The position numbers were made by a program, and so were the translations under genes. The notes beneath the pieces are model-generated. The model saw nothing but the letters and a program-made list of their open reading frames with translations. It had not been told where the DNA came from and ran no database searches. From NCBI RefSeq assembly GCF_900699765.1, contig NZ_CAADHO010000004.1, positions 248,001 to 312,000 of the forward strand: a DNA stretch of 64,000 nt, in the 5' to 3' direction. This document shows, piece by piece, positions 35,855 to 44,582 of this stretch (position 1 is its first letter; the number at the start of each line of letters is the position of its first letter). The stretch comes from Desulfoluna butyratoxydans (lineage in GTDB: Bacteria > Desulfobacterota > Desulfobacteria > Desulfobacterales > Desulfolunaceae).

Positions 35855-35920
35855 CGACTCAATGGCGACTCGACACGCAGGCGACCCGCAGCATCGCAAG
35901 ATGCGCCGGGCTGATGAAGC
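35855..35920 (+). promoter_or_regulatory. Weak ANTAR-like leader candidate before eutB1
   Basis: CGACTC-AATGGC-GACTCG (35855-35872, one mismatch) has the P1-type loop. GATGAA occurs at 35913-35918. But the spacing is twice that of the other three elements, the P2 stem is poor, and no terminator with a T run follows. The whole 35656-36199 stretch otherwise lacks a gene. Confidence 0.3.
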
Positions 35921-36199
35921 GCCATGCAGCGCAGGTGTTTTGCCGTTTCTGCGTCATGTAAGGGAACAGGCCGACCTTGAACGGGTGGGGCCTGCAAACT
36001 CCAATTTGCCCGATGACTTTGGCCGCATTACCGGAAGAGGTGTGTGCCTTGTTTCCTTACTCCAACGAAACACCCTGCTCATGGGAGACTTCCATGTCCG
36101 TCAGGCATGATCCCGCACTCTGTGCACTCGTCATTGGTTGAGGCGTGCGCAGGAAATAAAGACGCAGCGTTTTACTCTACTTAAGATAAGGACGTACAC

Positions 36200-37564
36200 A
36201 TGAGATTGAAAACAACCCTTTTCGGGGCCGTCTATGAGTTCAAGGATCTCTATGATGTCATGGCCAAGGCCAATGAGGAGAAGTCCGGTGACCGCCTTGC
36301 CGGCCTTGCCGCTGCTTCCGTCACGGAGATGGTCGCCGCCAAAGAGGTCCTGAGCAATATCACCCTGGCCGATATCCGAAACAATCCCGCAGTGCCCTAC
36401 GAAGAGGACGAAGTTACCCGGATCATCCAGGACGACCTCAACGAGAAGATCTACGGCGCCATGAAAAATTGGACCGTGGCCGAGCTTCGCGAGTGGATCC
36501 TTGCAAGCGAGACCACCGGTGCCGATCTGCTCCGTGCCTCCCGCGGCCTGACCTCTGAGATGATCTCGGCCGTCACCAAGCTCATGAGCAACATGGACCT
36601 GGTATACGGCGCCAAGAAGATCACCGTCACCGCCAAGTGCAACACCACCATCGGTATGCCCGGCACCCTGGCCTGGCGCCTTCAGCCCAACCACACCACC
36701 GACGATCCCGACGGAATCCGCATCTCCACCCTGGAGGGCCTCTCCTACGGTTCCGGTGACGCGGTGATCGGCCTGAACCCGGTGAACGACACCACGGATT
36801 CCTGCCTGAACATTCTCACCATGTTCCGCGAGATCATGGATGAGTATGAGATCCCCACCCAGAACTGCGTGCTGGCCCACGTCACCACCCAGATGGACGC
36901 CATCCGTAAAGGCGCCCCCTGCGACATGATCTTCCAGTCCATCGCAGGCTCCCAGAAGGGCAACGAAGACTTCGGCGTCTCCGCCGCGCTTCTCTCCGAA
37001 GCCCATGACCTGATGCTGAAAGAGGGTACCTCCGTAGGCCCCAACGTCATGTACTTTGAAACCGGCCAGGGCTCCGAGCTCTCCTCCGACGCCCACCACG
37101 GCGTGGATCAGCTCACCATGGAAGCCCGTTGCTACGGGTTTGCCCGTCACTACAACCCCTTCATGGTCAACACCGTGGTCGGGTTCATCGGTCCCGAGTA
37201 CCTCTACGACGCCAAGCAGGTGACCCGTGCAGGCCTTGAAGACCACTTCATGGGCAAGCTCTCCGGCATCTCCATGGGTGTGGACGCCTGCTACACCAAC
37301 CACATGAAGGCCGACCAGAACGACATCGAAAACCTCGGCATGCTCCTCTGCGCAGCGGGCGTGAACTACCTCATCTCCGTACCCCAGGGCGACGACATCA
37401 TGCTGATGTATCAGTGCCCCGGCTACCACGAGACCCCCGCCCTGCGTGAGATTATGGGCCTGCGTCCTGTTCCCGAGTTCGAAGCCTGGCTCGAGAAGAT
37501 GGGCCTCATGGAAAACGGTAAAATGACCCGCCGCGCAGGCGACGCGTCCCTTTTCATTCGATAG
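36200..37564 (+). CDS. eutB: Ethanolamine ammonia-lyase large subunit (copy 1)
   Basis: 454-aa TIM-barrel subunit carrying the active site for adenosylcobalamin-dependent conversion of ethanolamine to acetaldehyde and ammonia. The residues contacting ethanolamine in the E. coli enzyme are present in context: Arg and Gln in WRLQPN, Asn in IGLNPV, Glu in YFETGQGS and Asp in QGDDIML. VNTVVGFIGPEYLY is as in the enterobacterial enzyme. Pairs with EutC1, which starts 14 nt later. The diverged second copy is at 51639. Confidence 0.95.
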   Translation: MRLKTTLFGAVYEFKDLYDVMAKANEEKSGDRLAGLAAASVTEMVAAKEVLSNITLADIRNNPAVPYEEDEVTRIIQDDLNEKIYGAMKNWTVAELREWILASETTGADLLRASRGLTSEMISAVTKLMSNMDLVYGAKKITVTAKCNTTIGMPGTLAWRLQPNHTTDDPDGIRISTLEGLSYGSGDAVIGLNPVNDTTDSCLNILTMFREIMDEYEIPTQNCVLAHVTTQMDAIRKGAPCDMIFQSIAGSQKGNEDFGVSAALLSEAHDLMLKEGTSVGPNVMYFETGQGSELSSDAHHGVDQLTMEARCYGFARHYNPFMVNTVVGFIGPEYLYDAKQVTRAGLEDHFMGKLSGISMGVDACYTNHMKADQNDIENLGMLLCAAGVNYLISVPQGDDIMLMYQCPGYHETPALREIMGLRPVPEFEAWLEKMGLMENGKMTRRAGDASLFIR

Positions 37565-37578
37565 CAGGGAGGATCGAC

Positions 37579-38451
37579 GTGATTTCAGAAAACACACTTA
37601 AAAATATCATCGCCGAGGTGCTGACCACCATGGACAGCGCTGATGCGGCTCCGGCTGCTTCAGACGAGCCTCGTGCCGCAGCCTCCTGCGAAGTGGGCGA
37701 GGACCTGGCTGCTGTCGACCTTCGCAAGCAGCTTCTGGTTCCCGAGCCCAACAACCGTGAGGCCTACCTCAAGATGAAGGCCACCACCCCGGCCCGTATC
37801 GGGATCTGGCGCACAGGGGCCCGGTACTTGACCGGAAGCTCCCTTCGTTTCCGCGCCGACCACGCTGTGGCCCAGGACGCGGTCTTCAACAACGTCTGCT
37901 CTGAGTTCATCAAGGACTGGGGCCTGCTGGAGCTGAAAACCCAGTGCGCCGACAAGGACGAGTACCTCACCCGTCCCGACCTGGGCCGCAAGCTCGATGC
38001 CGACAGCATCGCCAAGGCCAAGGCCGAGTGCAAGATGAACCCCACGGTTCAGTTTGTGGTCATCGACGGCCTGAGCTCCACCGCCATCGAGACCAACGCC
38101 AAGGACACCATGGCAGCAGCCCTCCAGGGCCTGAAGAACCTCGGCATCGAGTGCGGTACGCCCTTTTTTGTCCGCTACGCCCGCGTGCCCTCCATGGACA
38201 GCGCCTCTGAAGTGACCCAGCCCCAGGTAACCGTCGCCCTCGTGGGCGAGCGCCCGGGCCTGGCCACCGGCGAGTCCATGAGCGCCTACATGGTGTACCA
38301 GTGCCGCGAAGGGATCTCCGAATCCAAGCGCACCATTATCTCCAACATCCACAAGGGCGGGACCCCCGCCGTTGAGGCCGGTGCACAGATTGCGGATATC
38401 GTTAAAAAGATGCTCGAGCAGAAAGCAAGCGGCATCGATCTTCAAATTTAG
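37579..38451 (+). CDS. eutC: Ethanolamine ammonia-lyase small subunit (copy 1)
   Basis: 290 aa. The N-terminal ~60 residues include a helix (NTLKNIIAEVLTTMDS) of the kind that targets enzymes to microcompartments, plus an Ala-rich linker. The cobalamin-binding body follows: TPARIGIWRTGARYLTGSSLRFRADHA, FVVIDGLSSTAIETNA, VALVGERPGLATGESMSAYMVY and TIISNIHKGGTPAVEAG. Forms the (EutBC)6-type enzyme with EutB1. Confidence 0.95.
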   Translation: MISENTLKNIIAEVLTTMDSADAAPAASDEPRAAASCEVGEDLAAVDLRKQLLVPEPNNREAYLKMKATTPARIGIWRTGARYLTGSSLRFRADHAVAQDAVFNNVCSEFIKDWGLLELKTQCADKDEYLTRPDLGRKLDADSIAKAKAECKMNPTVQFVVIDGLSSTAIETNAKDTMAAALQGLKNLGIECGTPFFVRYARVPSMDSASEVTQPQVTVALVGERPGLATGESMSAYMVYQCREGISESKRTIISNIHKGGTPAVEAGAQIADIVKKMLEQKASGIDLQI

Positions 38452-38474
38452 GAAGACCAAGGAGACACGAACAC

Positions 38475-39128
38475 ATGAAAGGTGATGCACTTCGCACGAC
38501 CGTTTTGAGCGTCAAGATGATCCCCAACGTGGATTCGGATATGATCAAGCGCCTGGAGCTCCCCGAGGGGCACCGAAGCATCGGCATGATCACCACCGAC
38601 TGCGACGACGTGGGATACACCGCCATTGACGAAGCCACCAAGAAGGCCGACGTCAAGGTGGCTTACGCCAAGAGTTTTTACGGTGGGGCCGACAACGCCA
38701 GCACCAAGCTCGCCGGTGAATTCATCGGTATCCTCTCCGGGCCCAACCCGGCCGAGGTCAAGAGCGGGGTCAACGCGGCCATCGAGTTCATCGAAAACGA
38801 CGCCTGTTTCTACAGCGCCAACGATGACGACTCCATCCCCTATTACGCCCACTGCGTCTCCCGTACCGGCTCTTTTCTGTCCGACCTGGGCGGCATCCCC
38901 GAAGGCGAGGCCATGGCGTATCTCATCGCCCCTCCCATCGAGGCGATCTACGCCCTGGATGCGGCCCTGAAAGCCGCCGACGTGGAGATGGTGGAATTTT
39001 TCGGTCCCCCTTCAGAGACCAACTTCGGCGGGGGCCTGCTCACCGGGAGCCAGTCCGCCTGCAAGGCAGCCTGTGACGCCTTTGCCGACGCCGTGATCCA
39101 TGTGGCCGACAATCCCCTGAAATACTAA
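38475..39128 (+). CDS. eutL: EutL trimeric shell protein
   Basis: 217-aa double-BMC protein of the permuted EutL type: SVKMIPNVDSDMIKRLELPEGHRSIGM opens it and GADNASTKLAGEFIGILSGPNPAEVKSG and FGGGLLTGSQSACKAACDAF follow. EutL trimers have a large gated central pore thought to pass cofactors such as cobalamin. Placed directly after EutC1 with a 23-nt gap. Confidence 0.95.
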   Translation: MKGDALRTTVLSVKMIPNVDSDMIKRLELPEGHRSIGMITTDCDDVGYTAIDEATKKADVKVAYAKSFYGGADNASTKLAGEFIGILSGPNPAEVKSGVNAAIEFIENDACFYSANDDDSIPYYAHCVSRTGSFLSDLGGIPEGEAMAYLIAPPIEAIYALDAALKAADVEMVEFFGPPSETNFGGGLLTGSQSACKAACDAFADAVIHVADNPLKY

Positions 39129-39143
39129 TCACGGGAGGTCCTT

Positions 39144-39752
39144 ATGAACGGCAAGGCATTAGGAATCATTGAGACCGTGGGACTTGTTCCCGCCGTGGAG
39201 GCCGGTGACGTGGCGGTGAAGACCGCCGATGTCACCATCATGGGCTCTCAGGCGGTGGGCGGGGGCCTGGTCTCCATCCTGATGAAAGGCGATGTGTCCG
39301 CCGTCAAGGCATCTGTTGATGCCGGCAGCACGGCGGCCGCCCGCCTGGGTGAGGTTCTCTCCGTGACCGTCATCGCCCGGACCGCCGAAGGCCTTGAAGG
39401 CATCTTGATCGAAGAGGGAAAACGCCCCAAGTGTGTTCCCGAGCCCAAGGCCCCCTGCAATGCCCCGTCTGAACCCACCGCCCGCCCTGGGGCGGAGCCA
39501 GGCGACGGCCCTGTCCAGGTTGCCGAGCCTGTCCGGGAAGCTTCCGAGGCGAAGGAAGCGGCACCGGCTCCCGATGCGGACGATGCACCGGGATTCGACA
39601 TGGCGGACCTGAAAAAAATGAAAGTGACCAAACTGAGGCGCCTCGCCCGGCAGCTTCCCTCCTTTTCCATTGCGAGGGGGGAGATCAAGTATGCCAAGAA
39701 GAAAGATCTTCTTGAGGCGTTTGTGCAATACATGAAGACATTAGAGAAGTAA
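39144..39752 (+). CDS. eutK: EutK-like shell protein with C-terminal SAP/Rho-N-like domain
   Basis: 202 aa. Residues 1-90 form a standard BMC domain (GKALGIIETVGLVPAVEAGDVAVKTADV). A Pro/Ala/Glu-rich linker of about 60 residues follows. The last ~45 residues (MADLKKMKVTKLRRLARQLP, then GEIKYAKKKDLLEAF) look like a SAP or Rho-N nucleic-acid-binding helix-extended-loop-helix. E. coli EutK also has a C-terminal nucleic-acid-type domain. A tail inside or outside the shell that touches RNA or DNA is possible but unproven. Confidence 0.75.
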   Translation: MNGKALGIIETVGLVPAVEAGDVAVKTADVTIMGSQAVGGGLVSILMKGDVSAVKASVDAGSTAAARLGEVLSVTVIARTAEGLEGILIEEGKRPKCVPEPKAPCNAPSEPTARPGAEPGDGPVQVAEPVREASEAKEAAPAPDADDAPGFDMADLKKMKVTKLRRLARQLPSFSIARGEIKYAKKKDLLEAFVQYMKTLEK

Positions 39753-39766
39753 GAGAGGACGTGAAG

Positions 39767-41209
39767 ATGGTAGATAAGGATTTGCTCTCAATTCAGGAAA
39801 CTCGAGCCCTGGTCCGTGCGGCACGCGCTGCACAGCCCACGCTCCCCCAGGCTGGTCAGGAGCGTGTGGACGCTCTGATTGAGGCCATTGCCAAGGTGGG
39901 CTCCGAGATGGCTGAAGAGCTGGCCAAGATGGCCAGCGAAGAGACCGGCTACGGCAAGTGGCAGGACAAGAAACAGAAGAACATCCTCGCTTCCGAAAAA
40001 CTGGTCAGCTACTACCGAGGCACCAAAACCATCGGTATCATCAACGAGGACAAGGAGAAGAAGATCGTCGAGATTGCCGCTCCCATGGGCGTCATCGCCG
40101 GCCTCATTCCCTCCACCAACCCCACGAGCACCACGCTCTACAAGTCCATCATCGCCCTGATGAGCGGGAACGGCATCGTGTTTTCCCCTCACCCCACCGC
40201 GGTGAAGTGCATCTCGGCCACCGTGAACATGATCCGCGGCGTCCTCAAGGCCATGGACTTCCCCGAGGACCTCGTGGGCGTCATCAGCGTTCCCACCATG
40301 CAGGGCACCGATGAGCTCATGAAGATCACCGACATGATCCTGGCCACCGGCGGCAACGCCATGGTCAAGGCGGCTTACAGCTCCGGTACCCCCGCCCTGG
40401 GCGTGGGCTCCGGCAACGTGCCCGCCTTCATCGAGCGCAGCGCCGATGTGGACGTGGCCGTGCAGAAGATCCTCTCCTCCAAGACCTTTGACAACGGCAC
40501 CGTGTGCGCCTCCGAGCAGTCCATCGTCACCGAAGCCTGCATCGCCGACAAGGTCAAGGCCAGCGTCATCGCCCAGGGCGGCTTCTTCCTGGAAGGGGAG
40601 AATCTTGTCAAGGTCAAGGCCGTCATGGAGCGTGCCAACGGTTCCATGAACCCCGCCATCGTAGGTCGCTGCGCAGCGGACATCGCAAAGGTTGCCGGTA
40701 TCGACATCCCCGCAGGCACCACCATGCTGCTCTGCGACGAGCCCGGTGTGGGACCCAAATTCCCCTTCTCCAAGGAGAAGCTCACCGCTCTGCTCGGTTT
40801 CTACGTGGTCAACGACTGGCAGGAAGCTTGCGAGCTCTGCTTTAAACTCCTCCAGAACGGCGGCATGGGGCACTCCATCGGCATCCACTCCAACAACGAG
40901 ACCGTGATCCGTGAATTTGCCCTGAAAAAGCCCGTTTCCCGTTGCCTGGTCAACACCCCCACCACCCAGGGCGCCGTGGGCATCTCCACCAACATGGCTC
41001 CTTCCCTTACCCTCGGGTGCGGGACCGTGGGCGGCAGCGCCACCTCCGAGAACGTTGGGCCCCAGCAGCTCTTCAACATCCGTCGCATGGCCTACGGCCT
41101 GGACGACGCAGCCACCACCAGCTGCTCTGCCCCTGCTGAGAGCATCGACGTGCAGGCGGTGACCAACATGATCATGGAGCAGCTCAAGAAGATGAGCGGC
41201 ACCGTTTAA
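39767..41209 (+). CDS. eutE: CoA-acylating acetaldehyde dehydrogenase EutE
   Basis: 480 aa. Converts acetaldehyde, NAD and CoA to acetyl-CoA and NADH inside the microcompartment. The N-terminal helix DKDLLSIQETRALVRAARAAQ is a probable encapsulation peptide. PSTNPTSTTLYKSIIALMSGNGIVFSPHP lies in the nucleotide fold. The catalytic Cys is in FDNGTVCASEQSIV near residue 247. NTPTTQGAVGISTNMAPSLTLGCGT is typical of the acylating class. The start at 39767 (MVDK) has GAGAGGACG upstream; two extra codons (MK) are possible. Compare the Cys-less homologue at 62116. Confidence 0.9.
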   Translation: MVDKDLLSIQETRALVRAARAAQPTLPQAGQERVDALIEAIAKVGSEMAEELAKMASEETGYGKWQDKKQKNILASEKLVSYYRGTKTIGIINEDKEKKIVEIAAPMGVIAGLIPSTNPTSTTLYKSIIALMSGNGIVFSPHPTAVKCISATVNMIRGVLKAMDFPEDLVGVISVPTMQGTDELMKITDMILATGGNAMVKAAYSSGTPALGVGSGNVPAFIERSADVDVAVQKILSSKTFDNGTVCASEQSIVTEACIADKVKASVIAQGGFFLEGENLVKVKAVMERANGSMNPAIVGRCAADIAKVAGIDIPAGTTMLLCDEPGVGPKFPFSKEKLTALLGFYVVNDWQEACELCFKLLQNGGMGHSIGIHSNNETVIREFALKKPVSRCLVNTPTTQGAVGISTNMAPSLTLGCGTVGGSATSENVGPQQLFNIRRMAYGLDDAATTSCSAPAESIDVQAVTNMIMEQLKKMSGTV

Positions 41210-41223
41210 TCACGGCATGACAC

Positions 41224-41313
41224 ACCCCTTGCGGGGTTTTTGAAACCTGCCGCTTCAGGCCGGTTTCCCAAGGACGCTGGCAAGCAAATTGCTTTGCTCA
41301 GTGGCAGGTTTTT
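41224..41313 (+). terminator. Two tandem terminator hairpins between eutE and the shell gene
   Basis: First: ACCCC/GGGGT with TTGC loop, then T at 41224-41241. Second: AAACCTGCC (41243-41251) pairs across ~50 bases with GGCAGGTTT (41303-41311), then T. The interior also folds (AAGCAAATTGCTT). They may tune expression of the downstream shell proteins; the interior lacks the ANTAR loops. Confidence 0.6.
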
Positions 41314-41355
41314 AAAACGAACGATTTTCATACGATAACACGAGGAGAAAACAAC

Positions 41356-41640
41356 ATGAGTTCACAGAACGCTCTTGGAATGATCGAAACCCGAGGTCTT
41401 GTAGGCGCAGTAGAAGCAGCAGATGCCATGGTAAAGGCTGCCAACGTTACCCTCATCGGCCGCAGCCAGGTGGGTGCCGGTCTCGTCACCGTCATGGTTC
41501 GTGGTGACGTGGGCGCCGTCAAGGCAGCCACCGACGCCGGAGCCGCAGCCGCCGACCGCGTGGGCGAGCTCATCAGCGTACACGTCATTCCCCGTCCCCA
41601 CGGCGAGGTTGAACTGATCCTTCCCAAGATCGAAGGATAA
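41356..41640 (+). CDS. eutM: BMC-H hexameric shell protein (EutM/PduA type), copy 1
   Basis: 94 aa, one BMC domain. [55 protein letters not shown] is the signature. The pore loop and the edge Lys of PduA/EutM are in usual place. A major facet-forming protein. It is the first gene after tandem terminators, with AGGAG upstream. A close paralogue lies at 45834. Confidence 0.95.
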   Translation: MSSQNALGMIETRGLVGAVEAADAMVKAANVTLIGRSQVGAGLVTVMVRGDVGAVKAATDAGAAAADRVGELISVHVIPRPHGEVELILPKIEG

Positions 41641-41646
41641 TAAGCC

Positions 41647-42423
41647 ATGAAAGTCATATCGGAATCCTATCTGAGAGATCTCTTCAGAAAGGACGTTCCT
41701 GAGACTTTCAGGCTGGAGGAGGGTCAGATCCTGACCCCCTCCGCATCCCAGCTTCTCGGTGAGAAGGGGGTCAAGGTCGTCAGGGGCGCTGAAGAGCCAA
41801 GCCCTTCACAGCCCGGGGCCGCCCCGAAGAAAACAGAGGCGGAAGGGAAGACAGAAGAACCCAAAGCGGCCGGTCCCCGATACGTATCGGCCGTGGACGG
41901 CGGTCAGTTTGAGACAAAGCCCGAGCACATGACCCAGCTCACGGGCAACCGGCTGGTCCCCAAGGACCACCCCCGGATTGTCTTCAGGGGCCGCCTCGAC
42001 ACCTGCCAGGGGGAGATCCTCCTTCTGCAGGCCAAAGCCCATGATGCCGGGAAAAAGGCATTGGTGGAGGATCTCGCAGAGCTCCTCGAGTGGACCCGCG
42101 ACATCATGCGTCGCGATGTCCTGGACACCCCCATCCCGGACAAGCCCATCATCGGCCTGACCGATGCGGAACTCCGGGCCCACTCCCACAACCCGAAAAA
42201 ATACTTCGGGGTAGGGCACCTGCTCCCTTCATACGACATGGGGGAGATGATTCTGAGGCTCAACCGCCTGCGAGCCCAGATTCGGGAAATGGAAGTATCG
42301 GCCGTCAGTGCGCTGAAAGAGACCTTTCACCTGGACAAGCCCGATGTGGTCCAGGCACTGAACCGAATGAGCAGCGCCGTTTACATCATGATGCTCAAAG
42401 ACAAAGGCGGCATGTACACGTAG
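41647..42423 (+). CDS. eutT: Cobalamin adenosyltransferase EutT, cysteine-motif-free form
   Basis: 258 aa. Makes adenosylcobalamin for the ammonia-lyases from ATP and reduced corrinoid. The conserved core is EHMTQLTGNRLVPKDHPRI, FRGRLDT, MRRDVLDTPI and ALNRMSSAVYIMML near the C-terminus. The N-terminal LEEGQILTPSASQLLGEKGVKVV is shared with other BMC proteins. The HX11CCX2C metal motif of Salmonella EutT is absent: no Cys lies in the corresponding region, so this belongs to the metal-motif-free class. Confidence 0.9.
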   Translation: MKVISESYLRDLFRKDVPETFRLEEGQILTPSASQLLGEKGVKVVRGAEEPSPSQPGAAPKKTEAEGKTEEPKAAGPRYVSAVDGGQFETKPEHMTQLTGNRLVPKDHPRIVFRGRLDTCQGEILLLQAKAHDAGKKALVEDLAELLEWTRDIMRRDVLDTPIPDKPIIGLTDAELRAHSHNPKKYFGVGHLLPSYDMGEMILRLNRLRAQIREMEVSAVSALKETFHLDKPDVVQALNRMSSAVYIMMLKDKGGMYT

Positions 42424-42431
42424 GAGATCAG

Positions 42432-43094
42432 ATGGAACAGACAATCGTAGAAGATATTATCAAGAAGGTCATGGCCCAGGTGGGCAGCACCGGTACCCAG
42501 GGGGCCCCCGCAGCCGGGGATTCCATTCCGGTGGAGCTCTCCGGCCGCCATGTCCATCTGTGTGAAGAGGACGTCAAAGAGCTGTTCGGCGGATCCCTGA
42601 CCCATGTCAAGGAGCTTTCACAGCCGGGACAGTACCTCTGCAAGGAGCGGGTTCGTCTCATCGGGCCCAGCGGTGTCATCGACAACGTGGCCGTCCTGGG
42701 ACCCGCCCGCTCCAAGAGTCAGGTGGAGCTTTCCCTCACCGACGCTCGTATCCTCGGGATCAAGGCCCCGGTTCGTCAGTCCGGCGACGTGGCCGGTACC
42801 CCGGGTATTGTCCTCACCTCCGGCACTGGCCTTGCCGGGTTGGACGAGGGCGTGATCGTGGCTGCCCGTCATATCCACATGTCCCCTGCGGACGCGGCCC
42901 GTTTCGGCGTGTCCGACAACCAGAAGGTGGATGTCCATATGGACGGAAGCCGTCCGGCCGTGTTCAAGGATGTCATCGTTCGGGTGAACAAGGATTTTCG
43001 CCTGGCCATGCACATCGACTTTGATGAAGCCAACAGCTGCGGCCTGGGCAAAAATGCCACCGGCCGTATCGTGGGCGTAACCCAGGAGGCGTAA
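42432..43094 (+). CDS. pduL: PduL-type phosphotransacylase
   Basis: 220 aa. Converts acetyl-CoA and phosphate to acetyl phosphate and recycles CoA within the compartment. Two-fold barrel motifs are visible: VELSGRHVHLCEEDVKELFG (first His pair for zinc), VLGPARSKSQVELSLTDARILG and the second His pair in VAARHIHMSPADAARFG. The N-terminal 20 residues (EQTIVEDIIKKVMAQVG) are an encapsulation helix. Starts 9 nt after eutT with AGGAGAT. Replaces the EutD-type enzyme found in enterobacterial eut operons. Confidence 0.95.
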   Translation: MEQTIVEDIIKKVMAQVGSTGTQGAPAAGDSIPVELSGRHVHLCEEDVKELFGGSLTHVKELSQPGQYLCKERVRLIGPSGVIDNVAVLGPARSKSQVELSLTDARILGIKAPVRQSGDVAGTPGIVLTSGTGLAGLDEGVIVAARHIHMSPADAARFGVSDNQKVDVHMDGSRPAVFKDVIVRVNKDFRLAMHIDFDEANSCGLGKNATGRIVGVTQEA

Positions 43095-43096
43095 CC

Positions 43097-43948
43097 TTGG
43101 ACTTTTCATCCGTTGATCGGACCATTGCCGATCTTGAAACGTGTCTCAAAACCACTCGGGAGGTGTCTCCCACCGAAGAGCTCCTGGTGGGGGTGGACTT
43201 AGGTACCGCCTTCATCGTGCTGGTCGTCATGAACAGCAAAAAAGAGCCCGTGGCCTGTGCCATGGAGTTTGCCCAGGTCATCAAAGACGGCCTGGTGGTG
43301 GACTACATCGGCGCCATGACGGTGGTGAAACGCCTGAAAGCCCAGCTGGAGGAACGCCTCGGACGGGAACTGGAGAGGGCGGCCATTGCCGTGCCCCCCG
43401 GTACCGGTGAGTCCGATTGCAAGACCCACGGCTATGTGGTGGAAGGCGCGGGGATGGAAGTGACCAACCTGCTGGACGAGCCCACGGCGGCCAACGCCGT
43501 CCTGGGGGTCGAAGACGGTGTCATCGTGGACATCGGCGGCGGAACCACCGGCCTCTCCATTCTGGAGAAGGGCAAGGTAGTCTACGTAGCCGACGAAGCC
43601 ACGGGCGGAACCCATCTCTCCCTGGTCCTTTCCGGTGCTTACAAAGTGAGCTTCGAAGAGGCCGAGGAGATCAAACGGGATTACGGACGGCACAAGGAGA
43701 TCTTTGCCGCGGTCCGTCCCGTGATTCAGAAGATGGCCACCATCGTGAAGGGGCACATCAAGGGGCGGAACATAAAATCCGTCTATCTTGTGGGCGGCAC
43801 CTGCTGCCTCACCGGCATGGAGACCGTGTTCGAAAAAGAACTCGGGATCCCGGTGCACAAACCGGCCAACCCCTTTCTCGTGACCCCCATGGGCATTGCC
43901 CTGAGCTCCGTGAGCACGGGCGAACAGGAGACAGACCATGGATGTTGA
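43097..43948 (+). CDS. eutJ: EutJ, HSP70/actin-fold chaperone-like protein
   Basis: 283 aa with TTG start (AGGAGGCG just upstream); the stop of pduL is 2 nt before. LLVGVDLGTAFIVLVVMN is the phosphate-1 loop, VDIGGGTTGLSILEKG the phosphate-2 loop, and VGGTCCLTGMETVFEKE the adenosine block. GMEVTNLLDEPTAANAVLG follows MreB/FtsA-like patterns. Role in BMC assembly is presumed. Its 3' end overlaps the next gene by 11 nt. Confidence 0.9.
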   Translation: MDFSSVDRTIADLETCLKTTREVSPTEELLVGVDLGTAFIVLVVMNSKKEPVACAMEFAQVIKDGLVVDYIGAMTVVKRLKAQLEERLGRELERAAIAVPPGTGESDCKTHGYVVEGAGMEVTNLLDEPTAANAVLGVEDGVIVDIGGGTTGLSILEKGKVVYVADEATGGTHLSLVLSGAYKVSFEEAEEIKRDYGRHKEIFAAVRPVIQKMATIVKGHIKGRNIKSVYLVGGTCCLTGMETVFEKELGIPVHKPANPFLVTPMGIALSSVSTGEQETDHGC

Positions 43949-44528
43949 AGCACTGGTGAAAGCCATTACCGTCGAAGTTCTCAAGCAGATCGGCGGGGGG
44001 GACGAAGCCTCCAGGGTGCTCATCATCGGGGACAGAAGCTGCCCCAAATGCCAGGCCGCTGAAAAGCGTCTGGGCAAGGGGAACACCTTTCTCTACCCGG
44101 ATGAGGATCCCGGGCCCAACGAGCCCGTCAGGCGCATCGTGCCCTACCTCTCCATCCGCCACATGGCGGACATGGCCGCAGGACGGGCCGAAGGACCGCT
44201 CATGGAGCTGGCCTTCCGCGCTCTTCTGGCCGGTCAGACCGTGGAGGTGGTGGAGTTTGAATACAAACGCCATGCCGACACCGCCCCGGAAGGCCTCATG
44301 CGGCTCTTTGAGGGCCAGGAAGCGGCCCTTGCCGGATACGGCCTTGTGGCCATGGATGTGACAAAGCGCGACACCGTCCGGATCAGGAAACCCCTGGTGA
44401 CGGACGCGGATGTGGCTGAGGCAGGGCAGCGGGGTGCCAAGGAACTTAGGCTCCCCGCCGACGCCCAGGTCACTCCCCTGGCAGTGGAGAGCGCCAAAGA
44501 ACTCGGCATCACCCTTTCCCGGGGATAA
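43938..44528 (+). CDS. PduM-like microcompartment protein of unknown function
   Basis: 196 aa. Residues 1-19 (MDVEALVKAITVEVLKQIG) form an amphipathic helix of the encapsulation type. A Gly linker is followed by VLIIGDRSCPKCQAAEKRL, whose CPKC pair could bind metal or be redox-active. The middle (FRALLAGQTVEVVEFEYKRH) and the end (VTPLAVESAKELGITL) resemble PduM and a family of ethanolamine-associated proteins with no known activity. Overlaps eutJ by 11 nt. Confidence 0.65.
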   Translation: MDVEALVKAITVEVLKQIGGGDEASRVLIIGDRSCPKCQAAEKRLGKGNTFLYPDEDPGPNEPVRRIVPYLSIRHMADMAAGRAEGPLMELAFRALLAGQTVEVVEFEYKRHADTAPEGLMRLFEGQEAALAGYGLVAMDVTKRDTVRIRKPLVTDADVAEAGQRGAKELRLPADAQVTPLAVESAKELGITLSRG

Positions 44529-44582
44529 CAACGGAGAGGCCATGACCACCCGGCCTTTCCATCAGCATACGAGGCGACCAGG

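Noticed and set aside
34019..36199. Search for a cobalamin riboswitch upstream of the B12-dependent enzymes
   Set aside because: No B12-box-like sequence or conserved riboswitch core was found by eye in the gaps of the eut locus.
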